The translations under genes and the position numbers were made by a program. Of a DNA stretch of 49,377 nucleotides, positions 43,671 through 49,377 are shown one piece after another (the stretch's first letter is position 1; each line of letters starts with the position of its first letter). This DNA is from CAZCEC01 sp964497615 (GTDB taxonomy: Bacteria > Chloroflexota > Anaerolineae > Anaerolineales > UBA6663): contig CAZCEC010000047.1 of the NCBI GenBank assembly GCA_964497615.1, positions 1 through 49,377 of the forward strand. The letters run 5' to 3'. Under the pieces are notes generated by a model. That model ran no database searches and was not told where the DNA came from. It worked only from the letters and a program-made list of their open reading frames with translations.

Positions 43671-45028
43671 GCCGATTTCAACTTGCGGATCACCCGCGCC
43701 GGCACCCCCACCGCCAGCGTGTCCGGCGGCACGTCTTTGGTCACCACTGCCCCCGCACCGGTCCGGGCGCCCTCGCCCACCGTCACCGGCGGCACCAGCA
43801 CCGTGTCGCTGCCCAAAAAGGCCCCCGCGCCGATCGTCGTCCGGTTCTTCCGCACACCATCATAGTTGGCGGTAATGGTCCCCGCCCCAATATTGGTCCC
43901 CGCCCCCACCTCCGCATCACCCACGTAGCTGAAGTGGCCCATCTTCACGCCTGGACCTAGCGTCGCATTCTTCACCTCGCCAAAGTTGCCCAGATGCACC
44001 CCGCGCTCCAGCCGCGCGCCGGGCCGCAGGTGGGCAAATGGTCCCACCTCCACCTCGTCCGCCAGGATGGCGCCCTCCAGCACCGAGCACTCCACCCGGC
44101 AGCCGTCGCCGATGACCGTATCGCGCAGGATGGTGTTCGGACCGATCACGCAGCCCCCGCCCACCACGGTCCGCCCTTGCAGGTGCGTGTTCGGCAGGAT
44201 CACGCTGTCCCGGCCAATCTGCACCCCCGGCTCGATGTAGGCTGCGGCCGGGTCCAGCAGGGTCACGCCCGCCTCCAGCCAGCCGGTGTTGATGCGCCGC
44301 CGCAGCGCCGCCTCGGCCTGCGCCAGTTGGGCGCGTGTGTTCACGCCGCTGGCCTCGTCCTCGTCCTCGGTCGTCACCGTCGCCACGCGCCCTCCCTCGC
44401 GCACGGCCAACTCCACCGCGTCGGTCAGGTAGTACTCCCCCTTGGGCGAGAGCGGCAGTCGCGGCAGCGCCGCCCACAGCCACGCGGCGTCAAAGCAATA
44501 AGCGCCCACGTTCACTTCCGTCAGCGCCAACTCCTCGGCGGTGGCCTGCGCCGCCTCCACCACGCCCAGCAGCGCGCCATCGGCCGCGCGCACCACCCGC
44601 CCAAAGTCGCGCAGCCGGGCCGAATGAGCCGTCAGCGCTGTCAGCGGGCCGCTGTTTGCCCGCTGCGTTTCCACCAACGCCCGCAGGGTCTCCGCCCGCA
44701 GCAAGGGCATGTCGGCATACGTCACCAGCACCAAATCCGCCTGCCCGGCCAGCAACCCCGCCGCCTGTTGCACGGCATGCGCCGTACCCAGTGCCTGGGC
44801 CTGCTCCGCATACCGCACCCGGTCCCCGGCCGCAGCGCGCACCGCGTCCGCCCCGGGCGCCACCACCAGCACCGGCGGCCGTCCGGTGATCGCTTCCGCC
44901 GCCTCGATGGCATAGCTCATCAGCGGCCGGCCGCCCAGCGGCAGCAGCACCTTCGGTGTGGCCGACTTGAGGCGGGTGCCTTGCCCCGCGGCCAGGATGA
45001 CGGCGGCGACGGATCGGGTCTCGGTCAT
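43667..45028 (-). CDS. glmU: Bifunctional GlmU (GlcN-1-P acetyltransferase / UDP-GlcNAc pyrophosphorylase)
   Basis: 453 residues. The N-terminal uridyltransferase domain has LAAGQGTRLKSATPKVLLPL, and the substrate-binding QALGTAHAV and YADMPLL segments follow. The C-terminal left-handed beta-helix carries GPFAHLRPGARL, GNFGEVKNATLG and NIGAGTITANYDG, the acetyltransferase active site. It makes UDP-GlcNAc for cell-wall and glycan synthesis. No convincing RBS precedes the ATG at 45028. Its 3' end is coupled to the CorC-like gene. The 170 bases between it and tRNA-Gln contain a GC-rich (CG)n stretch and no clear terminator. Confidence 0.95.
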   Translation of the reverse strand: MTETRSVAAVILAAGQGTRLKSATPKVLLPLGGRPLMSYAIEAAEAITGRPPVLVVAPGADAVRAAAGDRVRYAEQAQALGTAHAVQQAAGLLAGQADLVLVTYADMPLLRAETLRALVETQRANSGPLTALTAHSARLRDFGRVVRAADGALLGVVEAAQATAEELALTEVNVGAYCFDAAWLWAALPRLPLSPKGEYYLTDAVELAVREGGRVATVTTEDEDEASGVNTRAQLAQAEAALRRRINTGWLEAGVTLLDPAAAYIEPGVQIGRDSVILPNTHLQGRTVVGGGCVIGPNTILRDTVIGDGCRVECSVLEGAILADEVEVGPFAHLRPGARLERGVHLGNFGEVKNATLGPGVKMGHFSYVGDAEVGAGTNIGAGTITANYDGVRKNRTTIGAGAFLGSDTVLVPPVTVGEGARTGAGAVVTKDVPPDTLAVGVPARVIRKLKSA

Positions 45029-45198
45029 GGGTTGTTTGGCAAATGGTCGTGGCGCGCGCGCGCCGCTGGCTGCGCCCCGCCAGGGCCCGCATCAAATGCA
45101 GTTTGTCGAACGATGGGAGTCGTGGGGAAGGGTGCGCGCCAGATAACGGTCGAGCAGGGTTTTAGGGGAGGTTCGTCTAAGCTTGAACGCATGACAGG

Positions 45199-45270
45199 CT
45201 GGGGCGCCTGGACTCGAACCAGGATTCACGGATCCAAAGTCCGGTGTGCTGCCAATTGCACCACGCCCCA
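45199..45270 (-). tRNA. tRNA-Gln (anticodon TTG)
   Basis: A 72-nt tRNA on the minus strand. The acceptor stem TGGGGCG/CGCCCCA is 7 bp with a U1-A72 pair and discriminator G, as usual for glutamine tRNA. The D-stem GTGC/GCAC encloses AATTGGCA. The anticodon loop CTTTGGA gives TTG, with a mismatch at the top of the anticodon stem, and the T-stem is CCTGG/CCAGG. CCA is not encoded. An extended -10 box lies about 18 bases upstream. Confidence 0.95.
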
Positions 45271-45287
45271 AGGTGGTGATCGGATGG

Positions 45288-45296
45288 ATTATAGCA
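45288..45296 (-). promoter_or_regulatory. Extended -10 promoter of tRNA-Gln
   Basis: TGCTATAAT on the minus strand (45296-45288), 17 bases before the first tRNA base. It also lies 12-20 bases after the stop of the upstream receiver-Roadblock gene. Confidence 0.65.
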
Positions 45297-45307
45297 CAGG
45301 GGCGGCG

Positions 45308-46429
45308 TTACTTTTTCGAATCTTTGTCAATCAGGCCGAGTTTGGCCGCTTGTTCAAATGAGAGCGTGCCGGCGCGTACATCGCCGATATCGGCCGGCGG
45401 CGTCTCCCAAAACGAAACCGCATCCTGGGTAGCCACCTGCTCGGCGGCGGCATCCAGCGCCCGCAGTTCGCCCGTGCCCATGCGCGTCGGCGCTGGCGGC
45501 AGCGGGCCGGTCTTGGCCGTGGGCGATACCGGGGGCGCTGTCACCCCAGGCCGCGCCACCGGCGGCCCGGCGGCCGGGTCGGCATGCGGCGCCGCCCGCA
45601 GCCCTTGCAGCGTCGCCGCCGTAATCGTCCGGCCTTCCAGCCCCATCCGCCCAAACAGCCCCAACAGGTCATCCGCCGCCTGCCGACCATAACGCAGCAC
45701 CGGCCCCATCTGCCCCGCGCCGCGCTCGCCCGAGAACAAAATCACCAGCGCCAGGTCGGCGCCCACCGTGGCCGCATAGATGTCGTAATCCCGCCCGTCA
45801 AAGAACTGGACCGTGTTGTGGCCCAGCCCGCCCAGCGCGCGGCCCACCTCCACCGCCGCGGTGAAGGCCGCCACCACCACCGGCAGCACCGGCGTCAGGT
45901 CCAGCGTCACGCTGTCGCCCGCGCGCACCGCCACCTCGCCCGCCCGGTCCATCAGCAGCACCGAGCCGGCCCCCAGGTCGCGCCGCAGGCGGATCAGCCG
46001 GTCCACCAACCCGGTCGTCTCATCCATCGCGGGCGTGGGGTCGGGCGCCTCGGCGATCACCCGGTTCGCCAGCGCATGCTGCACCCCCTGCAAAAAGGCC
46101 GCTATGCTCAGCGGCTTGGCATAGAACGCTGCCCCCAGCGCTGTGATCTCTGCCTGGGCAATCTCATCGGCATAGGCCGAGATGACGATCATAGCCGCGT
46201 CGGTGCTGGCCTTCCGCAGCCGCTGGATAAGCTCGATCCCGCTGATGCCGGGCAGCCGCAGGTCGGTGATCAGCAGGTCCACCAGCCCCCGCCGCATCTC
46301 CAGCAGCGCTTCCTCCGCCGATGGCACGTCCACGATCACATACCCGCGCCCCAGCGTCTCCAGCGCCGTCCGCAGCATCCGCGTGATGTCGCGCTGGTCG
46401 TCCACAATCAAGATTCGGGGAGCCGGCAT
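45308..46429 (-). CDS. Response regulator with Roadblock/LC7-like domain
   Basis: 373 residues. An N-terminal receiver domain carries Asp10/Asp11 (ILIVDDQ), phosphoacceptor Asp56 (LLITDLRLPG), Ser84 (ISAYAD) and Lys105 (YAKPL). After a linker, residues 138-265 (GLVDRLIRLRRDLGAGSVLLMDRAGEVAVRAGD ...) look like a Roadblock/MglB-type domain, which in bacteria modulates small Ras-like GTPases. A Pro/Ala-rich stretch and a short C-terminal helix (TLSFEQAAKLGLIDK) follow. No DNA-binding output is seen. It may link a histidine kinase to a GTPase or scaffold, but neither partner is in the window. The ATG lies 7 bases after a TACAAT box, suggesting a leaderless message. Confidence 0.8.
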   Translation of the reverse strand: MPAPRILIVDDQRDITRMLRTALETLGRGYVIVDVPSAEEALLEMRRGLVDLLITDLRLPGISGIELIQRLRKASTDAAMIVISAYADEIAQAEITALGAAFYAKPLSIAAFLQGVQHALANRVIAEAPDPTPAMDETTGLVDRLIRLRRDLGAGSVLLMDRAGEVAVRAGDSVTLDLTPVLPVVVAAFTAAVEVGRALGGLGHNTVQFFDGRDYDIYAATVGADLALVILFSGERGAGQMGPVLRYGRQAADDLLGLFGRMGLEGRTITAATLQGLRAAPHADPAAGPPVARPGVTAPPVSPTAKTGPLPPAPTRMGTGELRALDAAAEQVATQDAVSFWETPPADIGDVRAGTLSFEQAAKLGLIDKDSKK

Positions 46430-46436
46430 AGTGCGG

Positions 46437-46442
46437 ATTGTA
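46437..46442 (-). promoter_or_regulatory. -10 box of receiver-Roadblock gene; leaderless start
   Basis: TACAAT on the minus strand (46442-46437), with 7 bases to the ATG at 46429. This is the same spacing as for recO, so the mRNA should start at the initiation codon. Confidence 0.5.
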
Positions 46443-46496
46443 CCTCAGGTCTTCCGCCCTCGCACACCCGGACCTTTGGCACATCGCGCCCACGCC

Positions 46497-46670
46497 CCCC
46501 GTTCCCGCCGGATGTACTCCGCCGTCTCCGCCCCCCCGTTCCCAGCGGGTTCACCCCGCCGTCCTTCGCTCCCCGGTTCCCGCCGGATTCACCCAGCCGT
46601 CGCCCGCCTCCCGTAGCCAGCAGCTTCACTCCCCCTCCCGTAGCCGGCGGGTTTATCCCGCCGTCCCTGC
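46497..46670. repeat. Degenerate 37-bp tandem repeat array
   Basis: Five units start at 46501, 46538, 46576, 46613 and 46640 with GTTCCCGCCGGA-like or GTAGCCGGCGGG-like sequence, spaced 37, 38, 37 and 27 bases. Units carry small inverted repeats such as GGCGGG/CCCGCC around TTTAT. The array fills the gap between the divergent receiver-Roadblock gene and the membrane protein gene. The rest of the 436-base gap holds a second hairpin group at 46728-46775: AGCCGCC/GGGCGGCT and the palindrome GCGGCTTAAGCCGC. No gene is supported in it. Confidence 0.75.
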
Positions 46671-46805
46671 TGGACCAAGCGTGTGCGTTCGCATTTGTTC
46701 GCCGCCTGAGGTTTGCAGCGCGCATTAGCCGCCGAAGGGCGGCTTCGTGCCCTTGTTGCCGCGGCTTAAGCCGCCAGGCGAATGCACCTGATCCAGCCGC
46801 GCGTC

Positions 46806-46833
46806 TTGGCCGCTGGCCCATCCTGTCTATAAT
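46806..46833 (+). promoter_or_regulatory. Promoter of the membrane protein-GNAT-phosphatase operon
   Basis: TTGGCC (46806-46811) and TATAAT (46828-46833) are 16 bases apart. The ATG at 46866 is preceded by TGGAGG with 6 bases spacing. Confidence 0.6.
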
Positions 46834-46865
46834 GCGCCCCACACACCCTCACCCTGGAGGCGCCC

Positions 46866-47429
46866 ATGTCCAATACCAGCCAAGACTTTCGCCAGGCCCT
46901 CACCGAAGTCAGCGCCAGCTCGGCCGGCGGCGCGCCCTTCCTCATCGCCTACGGCCTCACCTTCCTCATCACCGGCGTGCTCTCATTCTTCCTGTCGCGC
47001 GAGATTGTCGCGCTGATCGCCATGTTTCAGGGCGGCGTCTCCCTGCCTTTGGCCTTCTGGCTGGAGCGCCGAATGGGCTCCACCCGCATGTCCGCCGACA
47101 ACCCTCTCCGCGTTCTCTCCGGCCAGATGGCCGTCTCGCAAGCCCTTATCATCCCCGCCCTCATCGTCACCTACAGCCTCGAGCCGGGTGCCGTGCCGGT
47201 GGTGCTGGCCGGCGTCGGCGGCATGCACTTCCTGCCCTATGCCTGGCTCCACCGCACCCGCCTGTATGCCATCCTGGCCGGAACCATCGCCCTGGGCGCG
47301 TTCGCGTTGCAGGTCATCCTGGGCCGCGAGGCCTTCTCCTTCATCCTGCTCTTCATCGCCGCCGTCTACTGGATCGCGGCCCCGCTCGTCTATCGCCACG
47401 CCAAGCAGATCGTCGCCTCCGGCGCCTGA
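46866..47429 (+). CDS. Integral membrane protein, possibly DUF7010
   Basis: 187 residues with about six hydrophobic segments and a soluble N-terminus of about 20 residues. The order of elements resembles the poorly characterised DUF7010 proteins: FLIAYGLTFLITGVLSFFLS, then NPLRVLSGQMAVSQAL, then GGMHFLPYAWLHRTRLYAILAG. The match is by memory and modest. No enzyme or transporter motif is visible. A good promoter and RBS precede it. The stop is followed after 1 base by the GTG of the acetyltransferase gene, so the two are in one operon. Confidence 0.72.
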   Translation: MSNTSQDFRQALTEVSASSAGGAPFLIAYGLTFLITGVLSFFLSREIVALIAMFQGGVSLPLAFWLERRMGSTRMSADNPLRVLSGQMAVSQALIIPALIVTYSLEPGAVPVVLAGVGGMHFLPYAWLHRTRLYAILAGTIALGAFALQVILGREAFSFILLFIAAVYWIAAPLVYRHAKQIVASGA

Positions 47430-47430
47430 C

Positions 47431-47949
47431 GTGACCGCCCCCATCATCGAAACCGAGCGCCTCGCCCTGCGCCGCCTCACGCCAGACGATGCCCCCTTCG
47501 TCCTCGGCCTGCTCAATGAGCCGTCCTTCATCCGCTTCATCGCCGACCGTGGCGTTCGAACCCTGGAAGCCGCTCGCGAATATATACTCAGCGGCCCTGT
47601 CGCGAGCTACGCCCGCCACGGCTTCGGCCTCTACCTGACCGTGCTGAAAGCAACCGGCGAACCATTGGGCCTGTGCGGCCTCGTCCGCCGCGACGGCCTG
47701 GACGACGTGGACCTCGGCTACGCCTTCCTGCCCGCCTATTGGGGCAAAGGCTACGCCTCCGAAGCCGCCGCCGCCGTGCGGGATTACGCCCGCCGCGTCC
47801 TCGGCCTCGCCCGCCTGGTCGCCATCGTCTCGGTGGACAACGACCGTTCGATCAAACTCTTGGAGCGTTTGGGTTTTCAGTACGAGCGCCTGATCCGCCT
47901 GCCCGGCGACGACGAGGACATCAAGCTCTTTGCGTGGGAGACACCATGA
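47431..47949 (+). CDS. GNAT-family acetyltransferase (RimJ/RimL-like)
   Basis: 172 residues. The start IIETERLALRRLTPDDAPFV and the acetyl-CoA binding region YWGKGYASEAAAAVRDYAR (Q/RxxGxG/A pattern) are typical of the RimJ/RimL group, followed by VDNDRSIKLLERLGFQYE. These enzymes acetylate N-termini of proteins, or small amines and antibiotics; the substrate here is unknown. Translation starts at GTG 47431, 1 base after the upstream stop. The stop overlaps the next gene by 4 bases (ATGA). Confidence 0.85.
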   Translation: MTAPIIETERLALRRLTPDDAPFVLGLLNEPSFIRFIADRGVRTLEAAREYILSGPVASYARHGFGLYLTVLKATGEPLGLCGLVRRDGLDDVDLGYAFLPAYWGKGYASEAAAAVRDYARRVLGLARLVAIVSVDNDRSIKLLERLGFQYERLIRLPGDDEDIKLFAWETP

Positions 47950-48404
47950 GCACCGCCGACATCTACAACTTCATCCAGGTCAACGACTGCCTCCTCACCG
48001 GCGGCCAGCCCACCGAAGACCAGCTCCGTGATGCCGCCACCGAGGGCGTCACCGCCGTCATCAACCTCGCCACCCACCACCCGCGCTATTCCCTCGACGA
48101 CGAAGCCGGCCTCGTCCAATCCCTGGGCCTGGCCTACCACCACCTCCCCGTGGATTGGGAACACCCTACCGCCGCCGACTTCGCCGCGTTCGAGGCCGCC
48201 TTCCTGCCCCTCACCCAGCAGAAGACCCTCATCCACTGCGCCGCCAACTTCCGCGTCACCGCCTTCTATTCCCTCTTCGCCCAAAAGCACCTCGGCTGGA
48301 CCGAAGCCCAGGCCGAAGCCTTCCGCGCCCAAATCTGGGAGGGGAGTGACTATCCAATTTGGGAAGCGTACATTAAGGATTTGAGAAGCAAGCTGGAGGG
48401 ATAG
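47946..48404 (+). CDS. Protein tyrosine phosphatase-like protein with CX4R loop
   Basis: 152 residues. It has a small dual-specificity-phosphatase-like fold with LTGGQPTEDQLRDAATEG, AVINLATHHP, a possible general-acid Asp70 (PVDWEHP) and the P-loop IHCAANFRVTAF. The loop has four residues between Cys98 and Arg103, whereas classical phosphatases have five (CX5R). This short loop is shared, as far as recalled, by a group of bacterial DSP-like proteins. Activity is likely but not certain. It is the last gene of the operon. It ends 1 base from the convergent DUF2442 stop. Confidence 0.78.
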   Translation: MSTADIYNFIQVNDCLLTGGQPTEDQLRDAATEGVTAVINLATHHPRYSLDDEAGLVQSLGLAYHHLPVDWEHPTAADFAAFEAAFLPLTQQKTLIHCAANFRVTAFYSLFAQKHLGWTEAQAEAFRAQIWEGSDYPIWEAYIKDLRSKLEG

Positions 48405-48405
48405 A

Positions 48406-48750
48406 CTACTCGCCCGCTCTGTCCTCTGCGCCACTCGGCCCCAGATAGTCCGCTATCCTGAGGTCTTCGTTGATAGCGCACTTTTCCGGATCCCAAATCA
48501 ACGCCGTCCGGTCCCGGCTGATCTCAAACTTCAGCCGTTCCTCTGGCGCCGCATGCAGCAAAGTCGGAATCCACCACAGCGGCACGGATAGTCGGCGGCC
48601 ATCGCTGAGGTCTACGACCATGTTCTCATCATCAAATCGCACCTGATGGATCAAAGCAGTCTCAGGAAATGTGTAAGCGGTGATGGGATGTGGAATCTCA
48701 TACCGTTGAACGGCAATCTGCTCTTCAGTCGGCTTTGCGCTGGTAGTCAT
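48406..48750 (-). CDS. DUF2442 protein
   Basis: 114 residues. The DUF2442 pattern is clear: IHQVRFDDENMVVDLSDGRRLSVPLWWIPTLLHA, then RLKFEISRDRTALIWDPEKCAINEDLRIADYL. The start overlaps the end of the DUF4160 gene by 26 bases, with GGAGG 6 bases before the ATG. DUF2442-DUF4160 pairs are common and mobile in distribution, which has led to suggestions of a toxin-antitoxin role; this is not established. The N-terminal 20 residues are variable. Confidence 0.82.
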   Translation of the reverse strand: MTTSAKPTEEQIAVQRYEIPHPITAYTFPETALIHQVRFDDENMVVDLSDGRRLSVPLWWIPTLLHAAPEERLKFEISRDRTALIWDPEKCAINEDLRIADYLGPSGAEDRAGE

Positions 48751-48994
48751 GCCAGGCCTCCAACAAGAACTCGTGGTTCTGCCTGATGATTGTCAATGCC
48801 CGCCGCAACTCACGTTGCTTTAGCGTTCGACCTGGCCGCGCGACTTCAATCTCCGGTTCCAGCCAGATTTTGGCGTCAGTTAAGTCATCCCGGGATCCTC
48901 GCCCTACGTGCACACTGGCCCGATCCTCATGTCGCGCATCAAAACTGTGGAACCAGAAGATCAACGTGCCGGATGCCAGGATTTTAGGGCTTAT
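48725..48994 (-). CDS. DUF4160 protein, apparent ATA start
   Basis: 89 residues if read from ATA at 48994. The sequence ISPKILASGTLIFWFHSFDA then aligns from its first residue with DUF4160 N-termini such as the MPVILRVSGYKFWFY of 23372-23620. The next in-frame candidate (TTG 48964) would remove ten conserved residues and has no RBS. An AAAGGAG site (49007-49001) lies exactly 6 bases before the ATA, and a TGCTAGAAT promoter is correctly placed upstream. No ATG, GTG or TTG occurs between the upstream in-frame stop and the ATA. So either ATA is used, or an ATG was mutated. The downstream DUF2442 gene overlaps by 26 bases. Confidence 0.75.
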   Translation of the reverse strand: MSPKILASGTLIFWFHSFDARHEDRASVHVGRGSRDDLTDAKIWLEPEIEVARPGRTLKQRELRRALTIIRQNHEFLLEAWHDYQRKAD

Positions 48995-49023
48995 GGCCGG
49001 CTCCTTTGCCTGAGCTTGCTTCT

Positions 49024-49032
49024 ATTCTAGCA
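49024..49032 (-). promoter_or_regulatory. Extended -10 promoter of DUF4160-DUF2442 operon
   Basis: TGCTAGAAT on the minus strand (49032-49024), identical to the box at 129-137. Initiation near 49017 would give a leader of about 23 bases before the ATA at 48994, with AAAGGAG in its middle. Confidence 0.55.
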
Positions 49033-49093
49033 CTACCCAGGCAGGCAACTTCCTACAACAGCTCCAGGTTGAAGGCTTCTGCCACAAAGAAAA

Positions 49094-49115
49094 CGCGGCC
49101 CCATATTGGGCCGCG
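49094..49115 (-). terminator. Intrinsic terminator of the ABC transporter transcript
   Basis: On the minus strand CGCGGCCC and GGGCCGCG pair around a 6-base loop, followed by TTTTCTTT (49093-49086). It lies about 90 bases downstream of the stop of the truncated ABC ATPase gene. It would insulate the DUF4160 promoter at 49024-49032. Confidence 0.8.
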
Positions 49116-49148
49116 CTCCGGCTTCGCCTCACTCCTCCCTGGCGAAAG

Positions 49149-49205
49149 GCCCCCCCTTCCCGTTCGCGCTGAAAGAGCGCCGGGATGGGGGCGGGGGGTC
49201 AGGTC
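49149..49205. repeat. Palindromic repeat related to the nuoH tail element
   Basis: CCCCCCCTTCCCGTTC, a small GCGCT/AGCGC hairpin, and GGGATGGGGGCGGGGGGTCAGG form a long imperfect inverted repeat. It resembles 13903-13945. It is located between the ABC ATPase stop and its terminator. Confidence 0.5.
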
Positions 49206-49206
49206 T

Positions 49207-49377
49207 TCACTCCACCTTCCAGCACGCCACCCAGTGCCCCTTACTCACCTCGCGGAACTCCGGCTCTTCCTTCGAGCAGTGCTCCATCGCCACCGGGCAG
49301 CGCGGGTGGAACCGGCACCCGCTCGGCGGCCGCAAGGGACTCGGCACGTCCCCCTTCAGGATGATCCGCTCCCGCTT
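49207..49377 (-). CDS. Oligopeptide/dipeptide ABC transporter ATPase, C-terminal fragment
   Basis: Only the last 56 residues are inside the window; the gene continues past the right edge. The sequence LKGDVPSPLRPPSGCRFHPRCPVAMEHC ... GHWVACWKV (shown in parts) is the oligo_HPY C-terminal domain of Opp/Dpp ATPases (DppD, DppF, OppD, OppF). The four cysteines are spaced CX5CX6CX17C, matching the pattern that holds a [4Fe-4S] cluster in a mycobacterial DppD structure. Which of the two ATPases of the transporter it is cannot be told. The stop is TGA at 49207-49209. Confidence 0.88.
   Translation of the reverse strand, partial: KRERIILKGDVPSPLRPPSGCRFHPRCPVAMEHCSKEEPEFREVSKGHWVACWKVE

Noticed and set aside
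45050..45110. Promoter upstream of glmU
   Set aside because: Several weak -35/-10-like hexamers occur in the GC-rich stretch, but none stands out with correct spacing.

Overview
The window is very GC-rich chromosomal DNA with short intergenic gaps, many genes joined by 4-nt ATGA overlaps, and frequent GTG/TTG starts. The content is a complete 14-gene NADH-type complex I operon, a dnaG-rpoD pair, a fused glycyl-tRNA synthetase, ppk1, recO, glmU, a DUF3048 lipoprotein and one tRNA. Together with the dispersed palindromic and heptamer repeats, this suggests a non-phototrophic member of the Chloroflexota (Anaerolineae-like). That placement is inference from gene content and style, not from a marker-gene tree. 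Nothing looks like phage, plasmid, CRISPR or a complete insertion sequence.

Layout. 1-2.6 kb (+): heptamer repeat, then a three-gene operon (LsrG-like monooxygenase, iron-type alcohol dehydrogenase, HD hydrolase). 2.6-2.8 kb: a dispersed repeat copy followed by a 122-bp element with imperfect terminal inverted repeats that can fold as a cloverleaf. 2.8-7.0 kb: yeast-type cytosine deaminase (-), RNase Z (+), YugP-like metallopeptidase (-), DUF3048 lipoprotein (+), FmdB zinc ribbon (+). 7.07-22.1 kb (-): nuoABCDEFGHIJKLMN, transcribed from nuoA at the right to nuoN at the left and ending at a large perfect palindrome. 22.1-30 kb (-): PIG-L deacetylase, a small DUF4160 module, rpoD, dnaG, a GNAT remnant and ppk1. 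30.2-35.5 kb (-): glyQS, hepT, mntA, recO, methyltransferase. In this stretch a MntA/HepT toxin-antitoxin pair sits between recO and the essential glyQS and overlaps both by 4 nt. 35.6-38.7 kb (+): gluconate-2-dehydrogenase subunit 3-like protein, GMC oxidoreductase and an SDR-family protein, meeting head-on at 38.7-41.0 kb (-) an aldehyde dehydrogenase and an FAH-family protein. The set resembles part of an oxidative sugar-acid pathway leading to 2-oxoglutarate. 41-45 kb (-): membrane protein of unknown role, cytidine deaminase, CorC-like protein, GlmU. 45.2-46.4 kb: tRNA-Gln and a receiver-Roadblock protein. 46.4-46.9 kb: an array of 37-bp degenerate repeats. 46.9-48.4 kb (+): membrane protein, GNAT acetyltransferase and tyrosine-phosphatase-like protein. 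48.4-49.0 kb (-): a DUF4160-DUF2442 pair whose first gene seems to start at ATA. The right edge cuts an oligopeptide ABC transporter ATPase.

Recurring signals: extended -10 boxes of the form TGnTAnAAT precede at least six genes. Two genes (recO and the receiver-Roadblock gene) have the -10 box 7 nt before the start codon and are probably leaderless. Families of dispersed repeats have entered intergenic DNA and two coding regions (glyQS linker, nuoH C-terminus). The most interesting points are the ATA start, the DUF4160 module with two different partners, the TA pair embedded in the recO-glyQS operon, the cloverleaf element and the NuoL with a signal-like N-terminus and His-rich loops.
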